Assembly: GCA_947471505.1 (NCBI GenBank)
Contig: CANIWM010000013.1
Location: forward strand, 1-64,000
Direction: 5' to 3'
From: Chthoniobacteraceae bacterium
Lineage (GTDB): Bacteria > Verrucomicrobiota > Verrucomicrobiia > Chthoniobacterales > Chthoniobacteraceae
DNA length: 64,000 bases
Part shown: piece by piece, positions 28,409 through 37,487 of the stretch
Numbering within the stretch: position 1 is the first letter of the stretch
Layout: every line of letters starts with the position of its first letter
The notes under the pieces: generated by a model
What the model was told of the DNA's origin: nothing
What the model saw: the letters and a program-made list of their open reading frames with translations, nothing else
Databases searched by the model: none
Position numbers and translations under genes: made by a program

Positions 28409-29434
28409 ATGAACCGCATCCTTACCTTCGCTCTTGCCTGCTTCGCGGGCGTCTCATTTGCCGCTGAAAAGAAACGCGTCGTCGTCTGCACCGTCACGAC
28501 CGGCTTCCGGCACTCATCCATTCCGTTCGCGGAGAAAACCATCGAGAAGCTCGGCGCAGAGAGCGGCCTCTACGAAGTCGTCGGGTGGGCTCGCCAGCCC
28601 AGCGCAGAGGCACCGAAGAAGCCCGAGAAGCCAAAGCCCCTCAAGCCGCTTGACCCCGCCGCCGATGATAAAACGAAGGCGCTCTACGAAGTCGCCAAAC
28701 AAAAGGCAGCGGAGGCCGACGCAAAGTACGAAGCCGAACTCGCGAAATGGGGCCCCGAGCAGGACGCCGCTGTGAAAGCAGCGCAGGGCAAGCGCGAGGA
28801 CCAGATGAAGGCCAGCATGGCCATCCTCGCTCCCGACCAACTCAAAGCCAACAAAGTGGACCTCGTCATTTTCGCCAACACCACCGGCGACCTCCCGCTA
28901 CCGGACCGCGATGGCTTTATCAAATGGATCGCAGACGGCGGGAACTTCGCAGCCATGCACAGCGGCGGGGATACATTCCACGGCTTCAAGGGCTACCTCG
29001 ATACGCTCCAGGCGGAGTTCAAAACCCACGGCGCACAAGTCCCCGCCGATCTCGTCGCGGGCGATAAAACGCACCCGGCCAACGCGGGCATCGGCGAAAC
29101 TTGGAACATCGCGCTGGAGGAGATGTATGAGTTCAAAGACGGCAGCCACGATCGCGCGAAGATTCACGCGCTCTGGTATCTCCGCCACCACCCACAGCGC
29201 AAAGACGACCTCGGCTACAACCCCGTGAGCTGGTGCCGCAACGAAGGCAAAGGCCGCGTATTTTACACCAGCCTCGGCCACCGCGAAGACCTCTGGAGCG
29301 ACGATCCCGCGATGCCCGGACGCAAGAACTCCGTGGAAGTGAGCAAGCAATACCAAGCGCACATCCTCGGCGGCATCAAGTGGGCGCTCGGCCTCGTCCC
29401 CGGCGACGCGACACCGAATCCTGACGTGAAGTAG
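28409..29434 (+). CDS. Exported ThuA-like protein
   Basis: A 341-residue protein with a signal peptide (MNRILTFALACFAGVSFA) and a ThuA-type class I glutamine-amidotransferase-like fold (VVCTVTTGFRHSS, FIKWIADGGNFAAMHSGGD, GRVFYTSLGHREDLW). ThuA-like proteins are linked to sugar metabolism and are abundant in Planctomycetota and Verrucomicrobiota. Residues about 60-125 are an unusual Lys/Ala/Pro-rich insertion. It lies 56 bp after sucA and may be cotranscribed. The catalytic role is uncertain because the nucleophile Cys of amidotransferases is absent in ThuA proteins. Confidence 0.85.
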   Translation: MNRILTFALACFAGVSFAAEKKRVVVCTVTTGFRHSSIPFAEKTIEKLGAESGLYEVVGWARQPSAEAPKKPEKPKPLKPLDPAADDKTKALYEVAKQKAAEADAKYEAELAKWGPEQDAAVKAAQGKREDQMKASMAILAPDQLKANKVDLVIFANTTGDLPLPDRDGFIKWIADGGNFAAMHSGGDTFHGFKGYLDTLQAEFKTHGAQVPADLVAGDKTHPANAGIGETWNIALEEMYEFKDGSHDRAKIHALWYLRHHPQRKDDLGYNPVSWCRNEGKGRVFYTSLGHREDLWSDDPAMPGRKNSVEVSKQYQAHILGGIKWALGLVPGDATPNPDVK

Positions 29435-29452
29435 AAGTCGTGGCGCGAGTGC

Positions 29453-31063
29453 CTACCGCCACAACACTTCGCCCTTGAGCCCCGCGAGCGTCGTGGGCTC
29501 GGAGGAGTGGACTTGGAACTCGTTGCTGCCGTTCTTCAGCCGGAGGAGCGGCAGCTCGGCGAACTGAAAATCGCTGATGAGCTGCGGCGGCGCGTCGAAT
29601 TTCAGCAGCCCGCCCGCTGGGACAAAGATGCGTAGCGTGAATGCGGTGGTCGGCTGCTTGGCGACTTGCGTGACCGCGCTTTCCAGCGGGATTTCGCGCC
29701 CCGGTTTGAGCCGCACTTTTCGCCCCGAAGCGCGATCCTCAAACTCCAGATCCACCGCCACGGAACTCGTCAAAACTCCGCCAACAATCGGGAACGGGTA
29801 TTCGACCCAAACCGCGACGGTTTGCGGCTCCGTGGTCGAGTTTGCGATGGTGAACGACTCTCCATCGCGGCGAATCTCAACGCCCGCTGGCAGGCTAAAA
29901 GACTCCGCGGGAAGTGGCCGGGAGAAGTATCCGTTGAAGTAACGCGGGACGCGCTGTGGATATGCGCCGAGGAAGTAGGAGCCCCAGTTGAAGTTGGAAA
30001 AAACGATCTTCTCGCCAGGGGCGAGGCTTCCGGCGATGCGGTGCTCGGAGCGGGCCTCCACGGGCCACGGTTTATTGTCCGCAGTGGTGAGGAAAAATTC
30101 GGCGTATCCTCCCTCGAACTCGCCGCCTGAACCGAGCTGGACAGCATTCTTAAAAGCGGCTCGATCCTTCGCCAATTCCTCCACGCCCAATATCGCACGG
30201 GGTTCGGCGGGCTTGTGGAAATAGACGGCAAAATCCGCATCGAGGAGCATCCAGCGCCCATCGGCAAATATCTCCGGCACGACGTGGCCTTCGAGCCCCC
30301 AGATGCGCGCTTTGAGGCCGCAGAGCTTTGCGAGCCCGGCGACTCCCTGCGAGGCGTCGTCGCAAAATCCATAGCCGTAGCAGGAGAAGAATTTCACCGT
30401 GTCGTGTTCCTCGGCACCCTCCGTCACGGGCTTGGCGTGGTAACGGTGCTTGGAGACAAATTGCCAGATTGCGATGGCGCGGTCCGTTTCATCCGAGATG
30501 CTGCGAAGCCCCGCGCTCTCGACCATTTTCTCCGCATCGTCCCAGCGAATGCCGGAGTGCAAGATCGGCAGCGGGACGGCGACGCTGGTGGGATTGGAAA
30601 TCGCGTATTGATACAGCGTCGGCTCGCCGTCGAGTTCGATGCGGCCTTTGTCCACGGCAAACGTGACCTCCTTCATATCGGCGAGCGTGCGCTGCGGCAT
30701 CGTCCTCGGCGGCGGCGGGAGCCACGGCGTCCTTGCGGTGCTGTATTCGGCGGGGATGGCGCGGTTGAGTTCCGTGTTCATTTTCACGGCGAGCGAGACG
30801 ACATCGTGGACTTGGATGTTGTCCTTCGGCGCGAGCCCGTATCGCTCGGAAAGCGCGTGCACATACGTCTTATCCTCCTGGGATACCCGCAGGGAACGGT
30901 CTGCGGCACTACGACCCTGCTCTTTTGCAATGGCGCTCTCGGCGTTGCGCGCGCGCCCTCGGTAGTGAGTTGCGAGCAGCGCATTCGACGCGGCGGCTGC
31001 GGCGAAAATGAAACACAGGAATGTAGGAACAGATTTTTTCAAAGGACGTGTGAAAGGAGCCAT
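29453..31063 (-). CDS. Transglutaminase-like domain protein, membrane-anchored
   Basis: A 536-residue protein with an N-terminal helix (about 12-30). The middle region carries a transglutaminase-like triad: Cys in YGFCDDASQG, His in GLEGHVVPEI and Asp in LLDADFA, spaced as in the papain-like transglutaminase superfamily. N- and C-terminal parts are beta-rich with no known family. Its start lies 25 bp inside the end of the asparagine synthase gene, so the two form one transcription unit. It may act as a protease or peptidase-like enzyme in the periplasm. It is convergent with the ThuA-like gene (18 bp apart). Confidence 0.8.
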   Translation of the reverse strand: MAPFTRPLKKSVPTFLCFIFAAAAASNALLATHYRGRARNAESAIAKEQGRSAADRSLRVSQEDKTYVHALSERYGLAPKDNIQVHDVVSLAVKMNTELNRAIPAEYSTARTPWLPPPPRTMPQRTLADMKEVTFAVDKGRIELDGEPTLYQYAISNPTSVAVPLPILHSGIRWDDAEKMVESAGLRSISDETDRAIAIWQFVSKHRYHAKPVTEGAEEHDTVKFFSCYGYGFCDDASQGVAGLAKLCGLKARIWGLEGHVVPEIFADGRWMLLDADFAVYFHKPAEPRAILGVEELAKDRAAFKNAVQLGSGGEFEGGYAEFFLTTADNKPWPVEARSEHRIAGSLAPGEKIVFSNFNWGSYFLGAYPQRVPRYFNGYFSRPLPAESFSLPAGVEIRRDGESFTIANSTTEPQTVAVWVEYPFPIVGGVLTSSVAVDLEFEDRASGRKVRLKPGREIPLESAVTQVAKQPTTAFTLRIFVPAGGLLKFDAPPQLISDFQFAELPLLRLKNGSNEFQVHSSEPTTLAGLKGEVLWR

Positions 31064-32913
31064 GTTTCGAGAACGAGCAAGGCCCAGATTTTCTTCCCGT
31101 GGTCAAACCGCCCACTGCGGTTTTCTTCGATGAGTTTGCTGATATTTTCCGCGCGGAGGTAGCGATGGCACCGCGCACCGGGGCCGAGGAGATCGCACAC
31201 GGCGGCGTAGTTTGGCCCGGCAAACCAGCGGGCGAGCGGGACGGAAAAGCCGAGCTTCCCGCGGCCCGCGATCTTCGGCGGGAGGAAGTCGGCGAACAGA
31301 TCACGGAGGATCCATTTCGTCGTAGTGCCGCGGACTTTCCACCACGCTGGGAGACGCGCGGCAAGCTCCAGCAGCTCGTGGTCGAGAAAGGGCGAGCGGG
31401 CCTCCAGCGAGTGCGCCATCGTCACGCGGTCGGCCTTCACGAGCAGCGCGCCGGGGAGGTAATGGTGGAGGTCGGTGTAGAGCGTGCGGTCGAGGCGATT
31501 GTCCGCGAGCGCAGCGGCGAACGTGTGCTCCATCGCGGCGTGGCTGGGCGCGAAGTCGGCGTCGAACTCGGGCGTGTAAAGCGCGGCCTTTTCCGCCTCG
31601 GTGAAGTAAGAGCCCCAGCGGACGACGCTTGCGCCGCTGCCCATCGTCGCGGCGTGGCCGAGCTTGCGCAGCGCGGCGAGCGGGCTTTTTTCCACGGGCT
31701 TGTTTGGGTTTGCGGGGAGGCGGGAGAGCACGGTGTCGGCGGCGTTGCGGAGGAAGGCGGGGACGATGCCGTAGAAATTGGCGACGGCATCCGCGTAGTA
31801 ACGCTGGTAGCCGGCGAACGCCTCATCGCCGCCGTCGCCGTTCAGCGCGACGGTGACGTGCTGGCGCGTGAGCTTGCTGAGATACCACAGCGGGATGGCG
31901 GCGGAGTCGGCGAAGGGCTCGTCGAAATGCGCGACGAGCGGCCCGAGCACGTCGAACGCCGATGGGCTGACGATGAACTCTTCGTGCTCCGTGCCAAACT
32001 TCTCCGCGACGGCGCGGGCGTGGTCTGTTTCGTTAAAAGCGGCTTCCTCAAAGCCAATCGCGAACGTCTTCACCGGGCGCGAAGACATCCCGGCCATGAG
32101 CCCGACGATGACGCTGGAATCCACACCCCCACTAAGATGCGCGCCGAGCGGCACCTCGCTCATCAGCCGGATGCGGACGCTCTCCTCGATCTTCGCGCGC
32201 ACCTTTTCCCGCAAGTCAGCGCCGCTTTCTTTCTCGCGAAAGTCCAAGTCCCAATACCGCCGCAGCGTCACCTTCCCGCCCTCGCAAACCAGCGTGTGCG
32301 CAGGCGGCAGCTTCCTCGCTGCGCGAAAGCCCGTGAGCGGGTCCGGCACGTATTGGAGCGTGAGGTAGTGATGCAGCGCCGCGTGCTCCAGCTCGCGGGG
32401 GAAGCCGGGATACGCCAGCAGGCACTTCAGCTCCGAGCCGAACAAAAGCCCGCCGTCGTGCTCCGCAAAATAGAGCGGCTTTTTCCCCACACGGTCGCGT
32501 GCGATGAAGAGCCGCCGCCGCTTTTGATCCCAAATGGCGAAGGCAAACATCCCGCGCAAATGCCGCACGCAATCGTCCCCGTATTCCTCATACGCATGGA
32601 CGATGCACTCGGTGTCGCTGTGCGTCTTGAAGACGTGCCCGCGCTGCTCCAGCGCCGCTCGCAGCGCCGGGTGATTGTAGATTTCGCCGTTGAAAACAAT
32701 CCACACCGAGCCGTCTTCGTTGCAGAGCGGCTGCCGCCCGCTCGCCACATCAATAATCGCCAGCCGCCGCATCGCGATACCGACCGCACCATCGAGGTGA
32801 AAGCCATCGCTATCCGGCCCGCGATGCGTGATCGCCGCATTCATCACCGCGAGGATGCGCTGCTCCGCCGGGCGTGCCGCATCGTGGTAAATATAGCCCG
32901 CAATCCCGCACAT
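31039..32913 (-). CDS. asnB: Asparagine synthase (glutamine-hydrolysing)
   Basis: A 624-residue enzyme that converts aspartate, ATP and glutamine to asparagine. It begins MCGIAGYIYH, so Cys2 is the glutaminase nucleophile, and the amidotransferase domain includes HRGPDSDG and NGEIYNH. The synthase domain has the PP-loop SGGVDSSVIVG and FAGYQRYYADA. Length and motif order fit the AsnB family. Related copies in capsule and exosortase loci amidate sugars, but no such genes flank this one. It is cotranscribed with the transglutaminase-like gene. Confidence 0.93.
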   Translation of the reverse strand: MCGIAGYIYHDAARPAEQRILAVMNAAITHRGPDSDGFHLDGAVGIAMRRLAIIDVASGRQPLCNEDGSVWIVFNGEIYNHPALRAALEQRGHVFKTHSDTECIVHAYEEYGDDCVRHLRGMFAFAIWDQKRRRLFIARDRVGKKPLYFAEHDGGLLFGSELKCLLAYPGFPRELEHAALHHYLTLQYVPDPLTGFRAARKLPPAHTLVCEGGKVTLRRYWDLDFREKESGADLREKVRAKIEESVRIRLMSEVPLGAHLSGGVDSSVIVGLMAGMSSRPVKTFAIGFEEAAFNETDHARAVAEKFGTEHEEFIVSPSAFDVLGPLVAHFDEPFADSAAIPLWYLSKLTRQHVTVALNGDGGDEAFAGYQRYYADAVANFYGIVPAFLRNAADTVLSRLPANPNKPVEKSPLAALRKLGHAATMGSGASVVRWGSYFTEAEKAALYTPEFDADFAPSHAAMEHTFAAALADNRLDRTLYTDLHHYLPGALLVKADRVTMAHSLEARSPFLDHELLELAARLPAWWKVRGTTTKWILRDLFADFLPPKIAGRGKLGFSVPLARWFAGPNYAAVCDLLGPGARCHRYLRAENISKLIEENRSGRFDHGKKIWALLVLETWLLSHVL

Positions 32914-33021
32914 AGCCTACCGCGCCGCGAGTGCCCTTTCTGGGCGAAGTGATTGCCTGAACATGCCGCCGTTATACGGAGTGCCGCCGTGAGTTGTCCA
33001 CGGCAGACAAATAGTGGCAGG

Positions 33022-33426
33022 CTACGGCACGTGTGCGCCGATGACCAATTCGCCCAGCACCTCAGCGGCGCGGGCGTTATTGTCGGCGACGAGGCTAGCG
33101 ATGCTCACCCCGGCGTCGCGGCGGACGATGTGCATGGAGCGGAGGTCGATGCCGGCGTCTTTCAAACGGACTGCGACCTTCGCCAGCGCGCCCGGTTTGT
33201 CTTCGAGGCGGACGAGCAGCGTGTCTTGCGTCACCGCCTTGAAACCCGCATCCAGCAACAGCCGGAGCGCGTCGCCGTAGCGGTCCACGGTGAGGACGAT
33301 GACGCCGTCGGCCCCGTGCGTGGCTACGTCGAAGCTCTCGATGTTCACCCCGCCCGCTGCGAGCGCTTCGGCGATGGCGGCGAGTTGACCGGGCTTGTTG
33401 GGCGCGAGGACGGTGAGCTGTTTCAT
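33022..33426 (-). CDS. Tandem ACT-domain protein
   Basis: A 134-residue protein with two ACT domains in series (MKQLTVLAPNKPGQLAAIAE at 1-20 and LLVRLEDKPGALAKVAVRL near 72-90). ACT domains bind small ligands, usually amino acids. The start at 33426 is chosen because the ACT fold begins there; a 16-residue longer frame would run into the divergent mtnP promoter. It is probably a regulator of amino-acid metabolism. It lies 108 bp upstream of asnB on the same strand. Confidence 0.85.
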   Translation of the reverse strand: MKQLTVLAPNKPGQLAAIAEALAAGGVNIESFDVATHGADGVIVLTVDRYGDALRLLLDAGFKAVTQDTLLVRLEDKPGALAKVAVRLKDAGIDLRSMHIVRRDAGVSIASLVADNNARAAEVLGELVIGAHVP

Positions 33427-33504
33427 GACGCTATTATCGGGCAACGCGCCGTGTTCGCCAAGTTCGCTTTCCAAATGGCCGCTCGCTCTGCTTTCCTCCG
33501 CGCC

Positions 33505-34359
33505 ATGTCAGCACACATCGGAATCATCGGAGGCAGCGGCCTTTATCAAATCGACGGACTCACCCACATCACGGAGCACAACGTGGACACGCCGTTCGGC
33601 CCGCCGTCCGACACCATCTTCAGCGGCGAACTCGGCGGGCGGCGCATCTTCTTCCTCCCTCGCCACGCGCGCGGCCACCGCATTTTGCCGCATGAATTGC
33701 CGCACCGCGCGAACATCTGGGCGCTGCGTTCGCTCGGCGTGCGCTTCATCATTTGCGTCACCGCCGTCGGCTCGCTCCAGCAGCAGTATGAGCCCCGCCA
33801 CATCGTTCTACCGTCGCAATTTTTCGACCGCACTTCGCAGATTCACACCTTCTTCGGCGCGGGCATCGTCGCCCACGCTTCCTTTGCCGAGCCCATCTGC
33901 GAGCCGCTCCAGCACTTGCTCTACGAGGCGGGCACCGCTGCGGGCTACACGCTGCACAAGGGCGGCACTTACGTAAATATGGACGGCCCACAGTTCAGCA
34001 CGCGCGCCGAGAGCGAGACGAATCGCAAGCTCGGCTTCGACGTGATCGGCATGACGAATCTCGCCGAGGTGAAGCTCTGCCGCGAAGCGGAAATCGCCGT
34101 CGCCACGATGGCCATGATCACCGACTACGACTGCTGGAAAGTCGAAGAAGAGCCCGTCACCGCCGACGCCGTCATCGCGCATCTCATGGCCAATGCCGCT
34201 GCCGCAAAAGCCATCCTCGCCCGCGTCGTCCCGCACATCCCCGCCGAGGCAAACTGGCCCGAGCACCGCGCGCTCGACAGCGCCCTCGTCACCGACCGCG
34301 CGCTCTGGCCCGCCCAGACCGCCGAGAACCTCCGCCCCATCCTCGCGCGCTTCCTGTAG
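33505..34359 (+). CDS. mtnP: S-methyl-5'-thioadenosine phosphorylase
   Basis: A 284-residue phosphorylase of the methionine salvage pathway, which splits methylthioadenosine into adenine and methylthioribose-1-phosphate. The start MSAHIGIIGGSGLYQ at 33505 matches the family N-terminus; the frame stays open much further upstream but only as noise. Key motifs are GGTYVNMDGPQFSTRAES, MTNLAEVKLCREA and TDYDCW, the last favouring methylthioadenosine over 6-oxopurine nucleosides. It is divergent from the ACT gene with 78 bp between the starts. Confidence 0.95.
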   Translation: MSAHIGIIGGSGLYQIDGLTHITEHNVDTPFGPPSDTIFSGELGGRRIFFLPRHARGHRILPHELPHRANIWALRSLGVRFIICVTAVGSLQQQYEPRHIVLPSQFFDRTSQIHTFFGAGIVAHASFAEPICEPLQHLLYEAGTAAGYTLHKGGTYVNMDGPQFSTRAESETNRKLGFDVIGMTNLAEVKLCREAEIAVATMAMITDYDCWKVEEEPVTADAVIAHLMANAAAAKAILARVVPHIPAEANWPEHRALDSALVTDRALWPAQTAENLRPILARFL

Positions 34360-34412
34360 CCCCATCTTTTAGAAATAAAGAGACTAGAGCGGCGGAGGCG
34401 GATGGCGCGATA

Positions 34413-34503
34413 GGAGCGGGGCTTTCCTAAGCCCCGTTGCCGCGATAGCGGCAATGGCATTGCGCCACTGACGTGGCAACGGGGCTCAGGAAAGCCCCGC
34501 TCC
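34413..34503. repeat. Intergenic inverted repeat after mtnP
   Basis: Left arm GGAGCGGGGCTTTCCTAAGC and its continuation pair with the right arm GCTCAGGAAAGCCCCGCTCC ending at 34503, giving about 27 paired bases with one short mismatch run and a loop of about 35 nt. It lies 54 bp after the mtnP stop. Each arm also contains a small self-complementary GGGGCTT/AAGCCCC hairpin. No gene is present in it. Confidence 0.75.
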
Positions 34504-34590
34504 CATTCGGTTTCACGCGTTCCCCTATTTCTGGAAGATGGTATAAAACGCGAGGCACCGACAAACTCTGAACTCTCAACGCTCAACTCC

Positions 34591-37356
34591 ATGAAAACAT
34601 TCGCCTTCCTCGCACTCGCCATCACCGCATCCGCTGCGGACATGTTTCCGTTTCAACTCCCGTGGGACGACGCCACGCCCTCGATCACAAATGTGTCGTG
34701 GCTGAACGACAAACCCGCCGGGCGCGACGGCTTCGTTTCGGTGAAAGACGGGCATCTTTTCGCCGGGGAAAAGCGTCTGCGCATCTTCGGCGTGAACATG
34801 TGCTTTTCGGCGAACTTCCCCAAGCACGACGATGCGGAAAAGGTCGCCACTCGGATGGCAAAATTTGGCATCAACTGCGTCCGCTTTCACCACATGGATA
34901 TGTTCAGCGCCCCGAGCGGCATCTTTGCAAAAGACGGGCGCACGCTCGACGCCGAGCAACTCGACCGGCTGGACTATTTCATCGCCGAGCTAAAAAAGAA
35001 CGGCATCTACGCCGACCTTAATCTCCACGTCTCCCGCACCTACCCCGACCGCACGAAGGACGAGAAAAAAGGCAACCCTCAGTTTGATAAAGGCGTGGAC
35101 AATTTCCACGCCCCCATGATCGCTCTGCAAAAGGACTACGCCCGCGACCTCCTCACGCACGTCAATAAATACACGGGAAACCCATACACCGCCGAACCCG
35201 CCGTCGCTCTCGTCGAAATCAACAACGAGAACGCCCTCGGCTTCCAGTGGTTCGCTGGAGAACTGGACAATCTGCCGCAACCATACCACGAAGACCTCGA
35301 AGCACAGTGGGGTGCGTGGATCTTAAAGAAGCACGGCACGGATGAAGCGGCCCGCAAGTCGTGGGCAGAAGGCGCTCGCACGGGTGGAGAAGAGCTTTTG
35401 GCTTTCACAGCGTCCACTTCCACATCAGCACCGGACGGAAACGCGCCTTTAACAATCAAAAGTGCGTTGTTAGCGACCGATAACGCCTACATAACGACCG
35501 AAGACAGTTTTTCGGAAACCATCGAGACATTATCAATTCCCGCTAATGCCTTAGCAAAGACCAACAACGCATTTGCAGAAACTTTTTCCTCATTTGCAGA
35601 AACCATTAACACATGCGCAGATACGGTTCCTGAAAAAGCAGAAACCGATAAGCCTTTAGCAACCTCAGGAGAAGGAAAGAGTCCTTGGTTTTTTGAAACC
35701 CATTCCCAAGCAAGCGCCAAGGGAACTACACAAGAGGGCAAAGTGTCTCTGATTGTGGAACGCGAGGGCGCAGAAACGTGGAACGTGCAGTTCTCAAGAA
35801 GCATCGGATCGTTAAAAGAGGACAGCTACGAGGTAAAGTTCCGCGTAAAGGCACCTAAAATGATGCAAGTGTCCGTGCTACTCCAGCAAGCGCAGCCGCC
35901 GTGGAAGGTCTTGTCTTCGGCAAATGTGAAAGCGGGGCCGGAGTGGCGGGAAGTGTCGGTGAATTTGAAGCCCTCGGCCCCGGATGAGAAGGCAAGGCTG
36001 ACCATTAGCGGCATGGGGCGGACTGTGGGGACGTTTGAGTTTTCGGATTTTTCCATGCGCACGGCAACGATTGATGGCGCTCTGGTGCGCGATGACAAAG
36101 GGCGCGTTCCAATGCTGAAAAAGGGCAATCTTCCCCGCTCCACCACGGCAAAACAGCGCGATTGGCAGGAGTTTATTTGGGACACGGAGACGGTGTATTG
36201 GAACGGGATGCGCGATTTTCTCCGCAAAGAGCTGGGGGTGAAGGTGCCTATCGTCGGGACGCAGGGATTTTGGAGTCCGGGGCATGTGCAGGCGGGCATG
36301 GATGTGATCGATTCGCACGCATATTGGCATCATCCGAACTTCGAGGGCGGCGACTGGAATCTGGAGAAGTGGACGATCAAAAACGAGCCGATGGCCGGGG
36401 CAAAAGACGGAGGCACGTTGCCGGGATTGGCCGCGCAGCGCGTGGCAGGGAAGCCGTTCATCTGCACGGAATACAACCACTCCGCGCCGAACACTTACGG
36501 TGCCGAGACGGCCCCGCTACTGGCGGCGTTTGCGGCGTTGCAGGATTGGGATGGGGTGTTCCTTTTCGCCTACTCGCACGGCGACAAGTGGCAGCAGGAG
36601 CACTTCGACAGCTTCTTCGACATCGCGAGGCATCCGGTGAAGATGGCGACGCTGCCGGGGGCGGCGGTGAGTTTTAGGAGGGGGGATGTGGAGCGCCATT
36701 GGGAGACGTGTCGTGTTGAAATTCCGTTTAGGGATGCCCTCACTACGGCACTGCGGAGCGGCCCTATCGTATCAAACAAGTTTAAGGAACCGGTTTTGCC
36801 ATCCACGGTCTGGCAGCGGCAGCTCGCATACCGAATTAGCAGGGATGTGGCATCGCTCAAGGTCGTTCACGAACCACCATACAAAGGGTTTCGACACCGT
36901 GATTGGTGGCAGGCAGCGGCAACATCGATGCCATATGTCGCAACGGCGGGGCTCATTATTTTTGATACCCGGCTGAGTCCGACGTTCGGGTCAGGAACAG
37001 TAATCTCAACCCGGCAAAACTGGATCTGTCTTCAAGAGACAATTCTCGATCCGCAGCCTGGCGACATATTCTCCGAGAATTGCAAACACATCCTCATCAC
37101 CGCCACCGGCGACATCGCGAATACCGACATGGGCTGGAAGAATGCGGAGAAGACCACGGTGGGGCGCGATTGGGGGAAGGCGCCGGTGTTGGTCGAGGGG
37201 CCGGCGGCAAAGATTGAGTTGCGGCGGGGCGGGAAGTTTAAGGCGTGGGCGCTGGATGAACGCGGTCAGCGCCGCGAGGAAATCACGGTGATGGATGGGA
37301 AATTGGAAATCGGCCCGCAGTTTAAGACGCTGTGGTATGAGGTGGAGCGGCAGTAG
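34591..37356 (+). CDS. Exported glycoside hydrolase (GH5-like) with heptad repeat linker
   Basis: A 921-residue protein with a signal peptide (1-16). The N-terminal half resembles a (beta/alpha)8 clan A glycosidase: RIFGVNMCF, FGINCVRFHHMD and VALVEINNENA (probable acid/base Glu). The second half of the barrel follows at about 520-700 with ICTEYNHSAP (probable nucleophile Glu). Between them, residues 294-363 form a degenerate seven-residue repeat, then a carbohydrate-binding-like beta domain (about 375-500; FRVKAPKMMQVSVLLQQ). A beta domain ends the protein. It probably degrades a plant or algal polysaccharide; the substrate is unknown. Confidence 0.82.
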   Translation: MKTFAFLALAITASAADMFPFQLPWDDATPSITNVSWLNDKPAGRDGFVSVKDGHLFAGEKRLRIFGVNMCFSANFPKHDDAEKVATRMAKFGINCVRFHHMDMFSAPSGIFAKDGRTLDAEQLDRLDYFIAELKKNGIYADLNLHVSRTYPDRTKDEKKGNPQFDKGVDNFHAPMIALQKDYARDLLTHVNKYTGNPYTAEPAVALVEINNENALGFQWFAGELDNLPQPYHEDLEAQWGAWILKKHGTDEAARKSWAEGARTGGEELLAFTASTSTSAPDGNAPLTIKSALLATDNAYITTEDSFSETIETLSIPANALAKTNNAFAETFSSFAETINTCADTVPEKAETDKPLATSGEGKSPWFFETHSQASAKGTTQEGKVSLIVEREGAETWNVQFSRSIGSLKEDSYEVKFRVKAPKMMQVSVLLQQAQPPWKVLSSANVKAGPEWREVSVNLKPSAPDEKARLTISGMGRTVGTFEFSDFSMRTATIDGALVRDDKGRVPMLKKGNLPRSTTAKQRDWQEFIWDTETVYWNGMRDFLRKELGVKVPIVGTQGFWSPGHVQAGMDVIDSHAYWHHPNFEGGDWNLEKWTIKNEPMAGAKDGGTLPGLAAQRVAGKPFICTEYNHSAPNTYGAETAPLLAAFAALQDWDGVFLFAYSHGDKWQQEHFDSFFDIARHPVKMATLPGAAVSFRRGDVERHWETCRVEIPFRDALTTALRSGPIVSNKFKEPVLPSTVWQRQLAYRISRDVASLKVVHEPPYKGFRHRDWWQAAATSMPYVATAGLIIFDTRLSPTFGSGTVISTRQNWICLQETILDPQPGDIFSENCKHILITATGDIANTDMGWKNAEKTTVGRDWGKAPVLVEGPAAKIELRRGGKFKAWALDERGQRREEITVMDGKLEIGPQFKTLWYEVERQ
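35470..35679 (+). repeat. 21-bp tandem coding repeat in the glycosidase gene
   Basis: Ten consecutive 21-bp units encode heptads such as SETIETL, AKTNNAF, AETFSSF, AETINTC and AETDKPL, with loose consensus A-[EKD]-T-x-x-x-[FL]. The block is richer in A and T than the surrounding gene. It falls in the linker before the carbohydrate-binding-like domain. The units have diverged, so this is an old expansion, not a fresh slippage event. Confidence 0.75.
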
Positions 37357-37362
37357 CGAATG

Positions 37363-37436
37363 TTTGGAGTTCCGCCTTTAGCGGTTCCTCGCTCACATTT
37401 CACGCAGCCACAGCCGCCTGAAGGCGGAACTCCGAA
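37363..37436. repeat. Intergenic inverted repeat between hydrolase and HAD genes
   Basis: Arms TTTGGAGTTCCGCCTTTA (37363-37380) and TGAAGGCGGAACTCCGAA (37419-37436) pair at 16 of 18 positions. The element fills most of the gap and begins 7 bp after the hydrolase stop codon. It could act as a transcript end structure or be a small mobile hairpin. Confidence 0.7.
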
Positions 37437-37487
37437 CGGCCCTTTTTGCCCTTTGCCACGCACCGCGAAGCTCGCCATCCTACCCGC

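Noticed and set aside
31099-32952. 617-residue plus-strand frame antisense to asnB
   Set aside because: It is fully overlapped by asparagine synthase with intact motifs; Arg/Glu-rich shadow with no family.
32953-33504. N-terminal extension of the MTA phosphorylase frame
   Set aside because: It overlaps the ACT gene on the other strand and does not resemble the family; the true start is at 33505.
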